Assembly: GCA_963711675.1 (NCBI GenBank)
Contig: CAVQFB010000006.1
Location: forward strand, 434,001 to 498,000
From: CAVQFB01 sp963711675
GTDB taxonomy: Bacteria; Acidobacteriota; Terriglobia; Terriglobales; Acidobacteriaceae
Direction of reading: 5' to 3'
DNA length: 64,000 bases
Shown here: in pieces, positions 16,556 through 25,427 of the stretch
How positions within the stretch are numbered: the first letter of the stretch is position 1
Layout: each line of letters starts with the position of its first letter
Translations under genes and position numbers: made by a program
The notes under the pieces: model-generated
Seen by the model: the letters and a program-made list of their open reading frames with translations, nothing else
The model's database searches: none
Told to the model about the DNA's origin: nothing

Positions 16556-19375
16556 ATGTCTTCGCGCATGCAGATTGCGTGGGTCGTGTCCGCCACTTTG
16601 CTAGTTGCGTCGATCAGCTTCGCCCAGACCAGTACCGGCAGCTTACAAGGCGTCGTTAAGGATGCCTCGGGAGCGGTTTTGCAGGGGGTTCAGGTGCTCG
16701 CGACCAACACTGCTACTGGGGCACGGCGCTCGTCGACAACGAACGAACGCGGAGAATACCTGTTCCTTAACTTGCCACCGAGTCGGTACGAGATTCTTGC
16801 GCAACACCAGGGCTTCGCAGATCAAAAGCGAGAGGCCGTGACCGTTAATGTCGGCGCCACCGCGACCTTGGATATCTCCATGTCGCTCGGTGAAGTTAAA
16901 TCCATCGTTAACGTGAGTTCCGAGGCTCCTGAGATCGATGTTCAAAACTCGACTGTTCAGTCGGTAATCACCCAGGAACAGCTTAATTCTCTGCCCACTA
17001 ATGGGAGGAACTTCCAGCAGCTAGCGATACTCTCCCCCATGGCGGACAACGGCAGCCAGAGTGTCGGATCGAGCTTCGACAGCACCAAGACTCGTGTCGG
17101 TGCCATCTCGGTAGGAGGAGGCCCCGGACGTTTCATCAACATATCCATTGACGGTGGCGACGCGAACGACGATTTTGTCGGCGGCCAGAATCTGCAAATT
17201 AGTCAGGATGCTGTGCAGGAGTTCAATATCGTTACGCAGCGCTATAACGCGGAAGATGGTCGTGCGAGCCAAGGGGTGATAAATGTCATCACCAAATCGG
17301 GTACGAACAATCTGCACGGGAGCGGATTCTGGTACTTTCGTGATGCGGCGATCAGCAACGAGAGCCAACTCGACAAGAGTTTAGGACTCCCGAAACCCGA
17401 TTTTCGGAAACAGCAGTACGGCGCGACTCTTGGCGGACCAGTCAAACCCGATCGCGTATTCTTTTTCAGCTCTTACGAGCGTCAGCAAGAATCCCAGTTT
17501 GCGACTTACACCAGCAATGGCGCATTTCCCACAGTCGATGGGGTGTTCAAGCAGCCCTTTTGGCAGAATATGTATTTAGCGAAGGCAGACGTTCAGCTGA
17601 CGCCGTCCTTGAACTTCTTCGGAAGATACACGCAGGAAAATAATAATCTGCACAACGACACTGCCGGGGTTCCGAATGTCACTCCAGGCGCTGTTGTGAA
17701 CATCAAGAACGATTTTCACACAGTGACAAGCGGTTTGACTAAGGTCGGGACTAGGTGGGTGAATGATGTTCGCTTTCAGTACAGTGATTATCATGGGGCG
17801 ACGGTTGACCCGCACGGGAATGAAGATGCTCCCACACTTGTATTCCCAGACGGGGTGTTCGGGCACAATCCGCAGGCACCCCAGTTCAATATTGAGAGAA
17901 AGTATCAGTGGCGGGAGACTGTCTCGGTCACGCGAAACCAACATAGTTTCAAGGTTGGCGCAGAATATATTTACCAACCCGAATTCGGTGGTCAGTTTGG
18001 TTTTGGACGGAACGAGTTCTTCTATGCCAATGATGACTACAATCCCACGACGGGAGTCGTAGGGCCCACTAACTCCATTGTTTCATTTAGTACGTTTAGC
18101 CAGAAACTGGGCAACGCGCTTAATCCGCCTTTGCATTATGTTGGTTTCTTCGCGCAGGATGAGTGGAAGCCCGCCTCGCGGATCACATTAAATCTGGGAT
18201 TGCGTTACGATTTCGAGAAGAACCTATTTGTACCGCGCAACACGACCACGAACCAGGTTCTCTATCCTGTCATTGGAACCCCGCACGATCGTTATCACAA
18301 CTTCGCGCCCCGGGTTGGTGTTGCGGTGGATTTGTTTGGCAATCGACGCACAGTGCTGAATGCCGGCTACGGCTTGTACTACGAATACCAAGCGGTAACC
18401 GCCGCGACGTTATATGAAGCCCTTAACCAGCTTCCCAATCCCTTCGATGCGATTGTCGTACCTGCCCCGGTCCCCTTTGGACCGAACAACATACCCGATT
18501 TCACGGGGCAACCAGGCTTTGACATTGGTTATGCCAATAGCCCGGATCTCAGGAACCCCTACGTCCATGAAATGTCGGCTGGCATTTCTCACGAACTTAG
18601 GGAAGGTGTCGTGCTAGAGAGTAACTTTGTTGCCAGCCTGGGCCGCGATTTCCCGGTTTTCGCTGACTTTAATCCCATCATTAATCCCGCGACGGGTCAA
18701 CGTCTGAGGCAGGCGGAGTTCCCGACACTGGGTAGCGTGCAGATGTTCATGAACGGAGGGCACAATCGATACCTCGCCTGGGCGACTCAGCTCCGTTATC
18801 GCCGGCGACGCCTGGAGTTTCAGGCTTCTTACCGTCTCTCGCAGTCGAAGACAAACCAGGACAGCACGCAGGGATCTCCGGCTGACGGCGTTCTCAATTC
18901 AGCGTTTTGGCAACATGACCCCACCGAGTATGGATACAGTAACTTCGATGAGCGACACCGCTTCATCGCCAGTTCCGTTTGGAACCTACCCAAGGGTTTT
19001 CTGCTCTCCAGCATAGCCAGCGCTTCCTCCGGGCGTGCCTACACCCCGATGTGCAACGGTTGTGATGCCAATGGCGACGGGTTCAACGGGTTTTTCGGTA
19101 TTGGGGATCGTACCGGGCCCCGCGGTAGCTTACGGGGCGATGCCACCTTTCAACTTGATTTGCGCGGAGCCAAGACATTCACCTTCGGCGAGAAAATGAA
19201 TCTGCAGTTATTGGCTGAGGTCTTCAATCTCACCAACCGTGCTAACTATGGCAGCAACTTGAATCGTATTACAGCTCCGGATGGCTCGATTATTCCGAAT
19301 TCCGGCTTCGGCCAACCGATTGCGCTTTATACTCCGCCGCGACAGGTTCAGTTTGGAGTGCGCTTCAGCTTCTAA
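16556..19375 (+). CDS. TonB-dependent receptor, Oar-like (second)
   Basis: The 939-aa product has a signal peptide (AWVVSATLLVASISFAQ), a carboxypeptidase-regulatory Ig domain (LQGVVKDASGAVLQGVQV, about residues 29-110) and a plug region with LPTNGRNFQQLAILSP, ISIDGGDANDDFVGG and GVINVITKSGTNNLHGS. The beta-barrel ends in RQVQFGVRFSF. It is about 270 residues shorter than the first receptor, mainly in the barrel. GAGGAG lies before the ATG. It is the promoter-proximal gene of the run HyuB-HyuA-HyuB-small protein-HyuA-PLP-PLP-Rid, so it most likely imports the substrate of the Hyu enzymes across the outer membrane. Confidence 0.9.
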   Translation: MSSRMQIAWVVSATLLVASISFAQTSTGSLQGVVKDASGAVLQGVQVLATNTATGARRSSTTNERGEYLFLNLPPSRYEILAQHQGFADQKREAVTVNVGATATLDISMSLGEVKSIVNVSSEAPEIDVQNSTVQSVITQEQLNSLPTNGRNFQQLAILSPMADNGSQSVGSSFDSTKTRVGAISVGGGPGRFINISIDGGDANDDFVGGQNLQISQDAVQEFNIVTQRYNAEDGRASQGVINVITKSGTNNLHGSGFWYFRDAAISNESQLDKSLGLPKPDFRKQQYGATLGGPVKPDRVFFFSSYERQQESQFATYTSNGAFPTVDGVFKQPFWQNMYLAKADVQLTPSLNFFGRYTQENNNLHNDTAGVPNVTPGAVVNIKNDFHTVTSGLTKVGTRWVNDVRFQYSDYHGATVDPHGNEDAPTLVFPDGVFGHNPQAPQFNIERKYQWRETVSVTRNQHSFKVGAEYIYQPEFGGQFGFGRNEFFYANDDYNPTTGVVGPTNSIVSFSTFSQKLGNALNPPLHYVGFFAQDEWKPASRITLNLGLRYDFEKNLFVPRNTTTNQVLYPVIGTPHDRYHNFAPRVGVAVDLFGNRRTVLNAGYGLYYEYQAVTAATLYEALNQLPNPFDAIVVPAPVPFGPNNIPDFTGQPGFDIGYANSPDLRNPYVHEMSAGISHELREGVVLESNFVASLGRDFPVFADFNPIINPATGQRLRQAEFPTLGSVQMFMNGGHNRYLAWATQLRYRRRRLEFQASYRLSQSKTNQDSTQGSPADGVLNSAFWQHDPTEYGYSNFDERHRFIASSVWNLPKGFLLSSIASASSGRAYTPMCNGCDANGDGFNGFFGIGDRTGPRGSLRGDATFQLDLRGAKTFTFGEKMNLQLLAEVFNLTNRANYGSNLNRITAPDGSIIPNSGFGQPIALYTPPRQVQFGVRFSF

Positions 19376-19420
19376 GAAACGCCTTGCGATTGTGCGCAGC
19401 TCCAGGAGATAGGCAACGGA

Positions 19421-21334
19421 ATGGTCACGGCTCCTGTATCACGGTGGTTTGCTCAAGCATCGGAAGATTTCCTCTCTCTGGGCGCAATCCCTCCAGACGT
19501 ACCACGAATGCAGGTCAGACGGCATGCTATAGATCCTGTGACGTTCGCGGTTCTGGGTGGAGCACTCTTCTCTATCTGCCAGGAGATGGATATCGCTCTG
19601 CGCAATAGCTCGCTCTCTCCCATCATTAACATTGGTAAAGACTTTTCATGCGCAATTTTCACTTCCGACGCCCAACTTGTGGCGCAAGCATGTAACTGTC
19701 CTGGCCATGTAGGGTCAATGCATTATGCCGTGCTCTCCTGCATCTCCTCATTCGGATTTGAGAACCTGAGAGAAGGCGATGTGTACATGCTCAACGATCC
19801 CTATCAGGGTGGCACACACCTTCCCGACATCACTCTCATTTCGCCCATTTTTTACAAAAACGAACTGGTAATGTTCGCCGGCAATCGTGCGCATCACAGC
19901 GACGTAGGGGGAAGTTGTCCTGGCAGCTTTCCGCTTTCTGAATCGATCTTCGAAGAAGGCATTCGGATTCCGCCGGTTAAGTGTTATGACCGCGGGTCCA
20001 AGGTCCCGTCTGTCATGAGGATGCTGTTGGCCAACGTTCGCACGCCTGAGGAGGTCGAAGGCGATATCGAAGCCCAACTTGCTGCGAATAGGGCGGGCGA
20101 GCGCGGTCTGGTCCGACTCATGGATAAGTACGATCGCGATGTCGTGCTGTGCACGATCCTCGAGTACATGGATCACTCGGAGCGAGCATTTCGTGCCAGC
20201 TTGAACATTCCCGAAGGTAGTTACACGGCAGAAGACTGGATGGACGGTGATGGCAAAACGGAAGGGGCTCGTAAGATCCGCGCAAACGTCATCGTGAAAG
20301 GGTCGGACGTATTCGTTGACTTTACCGGCACCGAAGCGCAAGCGAATGGGCCTATCAACAGCATCTTTCCGACGACTGCGTCGATGGTGGTTGCTGCCCT
20401 ACTCGCCTTGACCGACCCAACCATCATGCCGAACCACGGGTTCTACCGGCCTATCCACGTAAAGGCACCCTCGGGAACGCTTGTAAATCCCACCTTTCCG
20501 GCTCCGGCCGTCGGATTCCCGGACGTTTGTAACCGAATTGTGGAAGTGATCATGGAGGCGCTCACACCCGTGATCCCTGATCGGGTAATCGCGGCTACAA
20601 GCGGTACAACGACGAACTGTTTCTTTGGAGGAACCAACCCCATCTCCGGGCTACCCTACGTCTGGTACAACATCAACTCGCAAGGGGGGTGGGGAGGACG
20701 CAGCGACGGAGATGGCTGGCATAACGTTTGCTTTATCGAGGCGAATGGATGGGATATTCCGGTCGAGACTATCGAGTATCGCTATCCGTGGCGTGTATTG
20801 GCCTACGGCCTTCGGAAGGACGATTCCGGGGCGGGGAAGTATCGTGGGGGCAAAGGGAATCACCTGGCGCTCACTCCAATCGGACACGACGTCAACTTTG
20901 CAATAAATGGCGACCGCGCAGTCACGTTGCCGTACGGACTTTTCGGGGGAAAGCCGGGCGCGAACGGCACGTGCACGATCTACCGCAAGGATGGCAGCGT
21001 CGACCCGGTCGCTCCCACGATGCTTAAGGCAGATCGCCTCATCGTCCGTCAGGGCGACATTGTCGTGATCGAGGCACCGAGTGGCGGAGGTTATGGGAAC
21101 CCTCTTGAGCGCAATGTCGAATCCGTTCGAGACGATGTACTCGATGGGCTTGTCTCAATTGAATCGGCGCGGCATGACTATGGAGTAGTGTTCTCCGATG
21201 GAGTTAGTGTCGTCGATCTCAGTGCGACGACGGAACTACGCGCCAAAATGTTTCGAGCATACGGAGCGCGAGCAGCAGCGTTAGATGGCATTAATCGGAA
21301 GCCGTATGGATTGGACGAGGAGCCAGGGCATTGA
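19421..21334 (+). CDS. hyuB: Hydantoinase B / oxoprolinase C-terminal family subunit (HyuB1)
   Basis: The 637-aa product belongs to the HyuB family, which pairs with HyuA in ATP-dependent N-methylhydantoinase, 5-oxoprolinase and acetone/acetophenone carboxylases. Marks are DPVTFAVLGGALFSICQEM, the DFSCAIFTSDAQLVAQ core, the strongly conserved NDPYQGGTHLPDITLISPIF, AHHSDVGGSCPGSFP and the C-terminal GGGYGNPLERN. It carries about 35 extra N-terminal residues before the family start. AGGAGAT at 19405 is well placed for the ATG at 19421, so the extension is probably translated. Its stop overlaps the HyuA start (TGATG), indicating translational coupling and a stoichiometric complex. Confidence 0.9.
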   Translation: MVTAPVSRWFAQASEDFLSLGAIPPDVPRMQVRRHAIDPVTFAVLGGALFSICQEMDIALRNSSLSPIINIGKDFSCAIFTSDAQLVAQACNCPGHVGSMHYAVLSCISSFGFENLREGDVYMLNDPYQGGTHLPDITLISPIFYKNELVMFAGNRAHHSDVGGSCPGSFPLSESIFEEGIRIPPVKCYDRGSKVPSVMRMLLANVRTPEEVEGDIEAQLAANRAGERGLVRLMDKYDRDVVLCTILEYMDHSERAFRASLNIPEGSYTAEDWMDGDGKTEGARKIRANVIVKGSDVFVDFTGTEAQANGPINSIFPTTASMVVAALLALTDPTIMPNHGFYRPIHVKAPSGTLVNPTFPAPAVGFPDVCNRIVEVIMEALTPVIPDRVIAATSGTTTNCFFGGTNPISGLPYVWYNINSQGGWGGRSDGDGWHNVCFIEANGWDIPVETIEYRYPWRVLAYGLRKDDSGAGKYRGGKGNHLALTPIGHDVNFAINGDRAVTLPYGLFGGKPGANGTCTIYRKDGSVDPVAPTMLKADRLIVRQGDIVVIEAPSGGGYGNPLERNVESVRDDVLDGLVSIESARHDYGVVFSDGVSVVDLSATTELRAKMFRAYGARAAALDGINRKPYGLDEEPGH

Positions 21335-23415
21335 TGGCCTCCAGTCCGCGGTACGTCGTCGGAATCGACATAGGCGGGACGTTCACGGACGTGATCGCTC
21401 TAAACGTCGAAACCGGCCATACCTTCAGCGCGAAAACACCTACCACGCCCGGCAGGTTTGTCGCCGGGGTTGCAAACAGCATCAAGGCGCTCGGAATCTC
21501 GCTTCAGGAAGTAGACCAAATCATTCACGGTAGTACAACCTGTACCAATGCTCTGATTGAGCGCAAACATGCAAAGACGGGTTTCATTGGGACCAAGGGC
21601 TTCAGTGACGAGTTTGACATCCAACGGATGATCCGCCGGTGGAGCAAGAACTCCTGGTCCGCTATTTATGATCTTCATCAGAAGAAACCCGCACCGTTTG
21701 TACCTCGACACTTGAGGCGTGAACTCGATGAGCGCGTCGCGTATCCTGGCGTCGTTGTCAAAACACTCGATCTGGACGAAGTGCGCTCCAAGGCGAAGGA
21801 ATTGCTCCAGGCGGGAGCAACTTCGCTGGCCGTTTGCCTGTTGTGGTCAACCGCCAACTCTACCCACGAGCAGCGAGTGAAGGAGTTGCTAGATCGGGAA
21901 TTCACGGGTGTTTATGTCAGTATCTCCAGTGAGGTGGCGCCCGTCGTCCGGGAATATGAACGAATGGTAACAACCGCCGTGAATGCCTCGCTGATGCCGG
22001 TGATGACTGGCTACCTGGCAACTATCAAGGAAGAGTTGGGTGCCCTGGGTTTTGGTGGAAGCCTCTTGCTCATGCAGTCGCACGGCGGAGTGGCAGACCC
22101 CGACGTCCTGCAAGAAAGGCCGATCCTCACATTGCGAGGAGGTCCGGTTGCCGGCGTGGTTGCCACGAATAGTTTGGGGAAGACTCTGGGGAAGAAAAGG
22201 TTGATCTCCTGCGATATCGGCGGCACAAGCTGTGACACTGCCATCATTTTAGATCACGTTATTCCTATCACCGACGAAACCGAAGTGGACTATTACCCAG
22301 TAAAGATCCCGACCGTCGATATTCGCTGTATCGGTGCTGGTGGCGGGAGTATTGCGTACGTGGATGCGGGCGGGGCGCTTCGCGTCGGCCCCGAGAGTGC
22401 GGGGGCTTCGCCTGGTCCGGCATGTTACGGATCGGGCACACAGCCTACGTTGACCGACGCCAATCTGGTGCTGGGTCGTTTGAGTTCCGAGGAGTTCTGC
22501 GGTGGGCAGATCAAGCTGGACATAGACGCTGCGCGTTCTAGCCTGGAGTCTTTGTCGCGCAAGCTCGCGTGTGACGTCACAACTGCCGCCTTAGGAGTTG
22601 TCCGAGTTGCGGTCGCCAATATGGCAGAGTCAATCCGCTTGCAGACCACCGATCGGGGCCACGATCCGAGGGAGTTTTCGCTGGTGGGTTTTGGTGGAGG
22701 TGGTCCGCTGCATGCGAGTCTTCTTGCGGAGGCTTCCTCCATTCCTGAGGTCATCATTCCTCTCCAGCCTGGCGTTTTCTCCACTGTTGGCATGGTTGTC
22801 GCCGAGCTTGGTTATCACGGCCAGGCAGCGTACTTGCAGCCTCTCGCCAGTGTGGATCCTCATAAGATGGAAAGTTGCTTTCGCGACATGGAAGCCGCGG
22901 GCGCTGCAATGCTCAAAGCGAGTTCAGCAAACCGCGGAGATATACGATTCTCGCGGTCCGCGGCGATGCGTTATGCACTGCAGGAGTGGGAGCTTCAGGT
23001 CGGCATAGATGTCAAGTGCATAGATCACGAGGGCTTAGAACAGATCAAAGCGGCATTTCACGCGTTTCATAGAGCACGATACGGCTTTTCGCGCGAAGAC
23101 AAGCTAGTCGAGTTTGTGACTCTATACGTGGACTCTTCTCTCCCCACTCCACCCCTCCGGCGCGATCCTCCATTGCAAGGCGACGGAGACCCCGCTGGCG
23201 CACAGAAGGGCACACGGGCTGTCTACGTCGATGAACGGATGGGATTTGTGGAAATATCAATTTATGACCGGGTTCGCCTTGAGGCGGGCGACGCGATCGA
23301 TGGACCTTGCATCATCGAGGAACTCACCTCCACCACTTTCGTCCAACCGGGTTGGCAAGTGACCGTTGATCCGGTGGGTAATCTGATTGTGCGTTCACAC
23401 GAAGTTGGACGTTGA
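21334..23415 (+). CDS. hyuA: Hydantoinase A / oxoprolinase N-terminal family subunit (HyuA1)
   Basis: The 693-aa product is the ATP-binding partner of HyuB. It has the acetate-kinase-type nucleotide fold motif VGIDIGGTFTDVIALN at the N-terminus, HGSTTCTNALIERKHAKTGF, a second phosphate-binding motif CDIGGTSCDTAI, and GAGGGSIAYVDAGGALRVG followed by SAGASPGPACYGSG. Length is standard for stand-alone HyuA. The family phosphorylates an amide or ketone substrate so that it can be hydrolysed or carboxylated. The TTG at 21331 is in frame but the ATG at 21334, inside the HyuB1 stop, is preferred. It is followed by a second HyuB. Confidence 0.9.
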   Translation: MASSPRYVVGIDIGGTFTDVIALNVETGHTFSAKTPTTPGRFVAGVANSIKALGISLQEVDQIIHGSTTCTNALIERKHAKTGFIGTKGFSDEFDIQRMIRRWSKNSWSAIYDLHQKKPAPFVPRHLRRELDERVAYPGVVVKTLDLDEVRSKAKELLQAGATSLAVCLLWSTANSTHEQRVKELLDREFTGVYVSISSEVAPVVREYERMVTTAVNASLMPVMTGYLATIKEELGALGFGGSLLLMQSHGGVADPDVLQERPILTLRGGPVAGVVATNSLGKTLGKKRLISCDIGGTSCDTAIILDHVIPITDETEVDYYPVKIPTVDIRCIGAGGGSIAYVDAGGALRVGPESAGASPGPACYGSGTQPTLTDANLVLGRLSSEEFCGGQIKLDIDAARSSLESLSRKLACDVTTAALGVVRVAVANMAESIRLQTTDRGHDPREFSLVGFGGGGPLHASLLAEASSIPEVIIPLQPGVFSTVGMVVAELGYHGQAAYLQPLASVDPHKMESCFRDMEAAGAAMLKASSANRGDIRFSRSAAMRYALQEWELQVGIDVKCIDHEGLEQIKAAFHAFHRARYGFSREDKLVEFVTLYVDSSLPTPPLRRDPPLQGDGDPAGAQKGTRAVYVDERMGFVEISIYDRVRLEAGDAIDGPCIIEELTSTTFVQPGWQVTVDPVGNLIVRSHEVGR

Positions 23416-23426
23416 GCTCAGACATC

Positions 23427-25175
23427 ATGGCCACCGACAACACTGAATTAACGCTCCTTCACAATCGACTGACCAGTATCTGTCGTGAGATGGGCGTCGC
23501 CATGATGAAGACGGCCTACTCCCCGGTTTTCAATGAGGGCTTCGATTTTGTTTGCTCCTTATTCGACCGCGAAGGGCGCATGATCGCTCAGGCCGAATAC
23601 AACCCGTCGATGCTGGGAGCGGCAATCTACACGGTCGAATGGATGCTCAACGAGATCGGAGTAGAACATTTCCGACCCGGAGATGTGTGGGTCCACAACG
23701 ATCCCTACCGAGGTGGTTGTCACCTGCCCGAACACATGCTGCTAAAGGCCGTTTTCCAGAAGGATGAACTGTTTGGCTTCGCGGCCACCATTGGCCACAT
23801 TGCTGAGATTGGTGGAAAAGCAGTGGGGGCCCTTGCCGGAGACGCTACCGAAATCTACCAGGAGGGGCTGCGTCTGCCCCCCGTCAAACTAATGGAACGT
23901 GGTGAGCACGTCATGGATATCTGGAAGATTCTGATGACAAACCACCGCACTCCGAAGTTGACGTGGGGCGACCTCCACGCAATGCTAGGGTCCCTCCACA
24001 TCGGTGAGACCCGACTCATTGAACTGCTAGAAACACGTGGCCTGTCCCGGACCCTCGATGAAACCAAACAACTCATGGAGCGTGCGGAAGCGTGGATGCG
24101 CCGAGAGATAGAAGCCATACCCGACGGCGAATACCGCTTCGAGGACTGGATGGAGAACGACGGTATAACGGACGAGCCACGCCGAATACAGGTCGCTGTT
24201 TCCGTTCGTGGCGGAGAAATCATCGCCGACTTCACCGGCACTGATCCACAAACACGTGGTCCCATCAATGCCACCTATGCGGTAACGGCGGCTGCTACCT
24301 ACAATGCTGTGTTCCATCTCACCGATCCCCAAGTCCCCCGCAATGCCGGCTGCTACCGGCCTATCAAGATCATCGCTCCCCCGGGGACGATGGTGAATGT
24401 CCAGCACCCAGCGCCGGAGATCGGTGGTAATTCCGAGACGCACTGCCGGATCATTGGGGTTGTCATGGGTGCCCTTGCCCAAGCGGTGCCCGAGCGGGCA
24501 GCCGCCGCCGATGGTGCAACAGGCTGCAATTTCTTGTTTGGAGGGATCCACCCCGACACGGGCGAGTTCTACGCCAACTATCACTTCGAAAACGTCGGAT
24601 GGGGCGCCGCGGCCAACCACGACGGTAATGACGCCCAGTGCGCGCCCCTAGCGATCAGTCGCAATGTGCCCGTAGAAGTATTCGAGACCAGATATCCAAT
24701 TCTCGTACGCTCGTTGTGCCTGATGATTGATAGTGGCGGTGCCGGCTTGTTCCGCGGGGGCTTGGGAACGGAACGGATCCTTGAGATTCGTGCCCCCGAG
24801 ATAACCGTCAGTGCTCTCTTTGATCGTATGAGGATCCCGCCCTGGGGCTTGCAGGGTGGGGGGGCCGGTGGAACCACGAGTATATCCATTCGTCGCACCG
24901 AGGATGCCGAGTTCCGCTTGTTCACAGATGTTTTTCACACCATAACTCCATCCAAGTTTTCGAACATCATCGTGCGTCAGGGGGGCCTGATTCGGATCGT
25001 GAGTAGCGGCGGTGGCGGGTACGGCGATCTTTCCCGTCGCCCAGCACACAAAGTGCTCGCCGATATCCTGGATCGCTACGTATCCCCGCAAAAGGCGAAG
25101 AGCCTATACGGAGTTGTGGTGAACGAGAGGCAAGGAACTTGTTGCTCCGACGAGGCGCAAGCGAGACAACCGTAG
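23427..25175 (+). CDS. hyuB: Hydantoinase B family subunit (HyuB2)
   Basis: The 582-aa product is a second HyuB, clearly diverged from HyuB1. The marks are LHNRLTSICREMGVAMMKTAYSP, DFVCSLFDREGRMIAQ, HNDPYRGGCHLPEHMLLKAV (with Cys and Glu where HyuB1 has Thr and Asp), GHIAEIGGKAVG and SSGGGGYGDLSRR. It lacks the N-terminal extension of HyuB1. The ATG at 23427 lies 11 bp after the HyuA1 stop; a TTG at 23412 overlapping that stop is an alternative. Its differences in the conserved NDP-motif region suggest it pairs with HyuA2 downstream or acts on another substrate. Confidence 0.88.
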   Translation: MATDNTELTLLHNRLTSICREMGVAMMKTAYSPVFNEGFDFVCSLFDREGRMIAQAEYNPSMLGAAIYTVEWMLNEIGVEHFRPGDVWVHNDPYRGGCHLPEHMLLKAVFQKDELFGFAATIGHIAEIGGKAVGALAGDATEIYQEGLRLPPVKLMERGEHVMDIWKILMTNHRTPKLTWGDLHAMLGSLHIGETRLIELLETRGLSRTLDETKQLMERAEAWMRREIEAIPDGEYRFEDWMENDGITDEPRRIQVAVSVRGGEIIADFTGTDPQTRGPINATYAVTAAATYNAVFHLTDPQVPRNAGCYRPIKIIAPPGTMVNVQHPAPEIGGNSETHCRIIGVVMGALAQAVPERAAAADGATGCNFLFGGIHPDTGEFYANYHFENVGWGAAANHDGNDAQCAPLAISRNVPVEVFETRYPILVRSLCLMIDSGGAGLFRGGLGTERILEIRAPEITVSALFDRMRIPPWGLQGGGAGGTTSISIRRTEDAEFRLFTDVFHTITPSKFSNIIVRQGGLIRIVSSGGGGYGDLSRRPAHKVLADILDRYVSPQKAKSLYGVVVNERQGTCCSDEAQARQP

Positions 25176-25220
25176 GTCAACATAGTACTGTGCGTGAAAT
25201 CTCAACACGTGGAAGCTGTA

Positions 25221-25427
25221 ATGGGTAACTGGGCCGACAGAGGAAGAGCGAGCGATTATTTTCATCAGCGAAATGTGCATTGTTTCGCTTGTGGAAAAAT
25301 GATCCCCCGGCGCGCGTGGGTTGTAAGTAAGGACGGGGAGGAGTTACTTTTCTGCGAGCCTGACTGTGAACGGATTTACGACGATTACTGCGTACCCCGT
25401 TACGGAGCGACGATCCGATGGCGATAA
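25221..25427 (+). CDS. Small TRASH/YHS-like metal-binding protein between HyuB2 and HyuA2
   Basis: This 68-aa protein has a CxxC pair (HCFACGKM), about 20 residues later FCEPDC with a CxxxC pair, and one more Cys in DDYC. The spacing C-x2-C-x20-C-x3-C fits the TRASH/YHS type of small zinc-binding treble-clef modules. It overlaps the HyuA2 start by 10 bp, so the two are translationally coupled. By position it recalls the small zinc subunits of acetone and acetophenone carboxylases, which also accompany HyuA/HyuB-type subunits, but sequence homology to those is not established. An in-frame GTG at 25194 would add nine residues; the ATG at 25221 has GGAAG before it and is preferred. Confidence 0.72.
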   Translation: MGNWADRGRASDYFHQRNVHCFACGKMIPRRAWVVSKDGEELLFCEPDCERIYDDYCVPRYGATIRWR

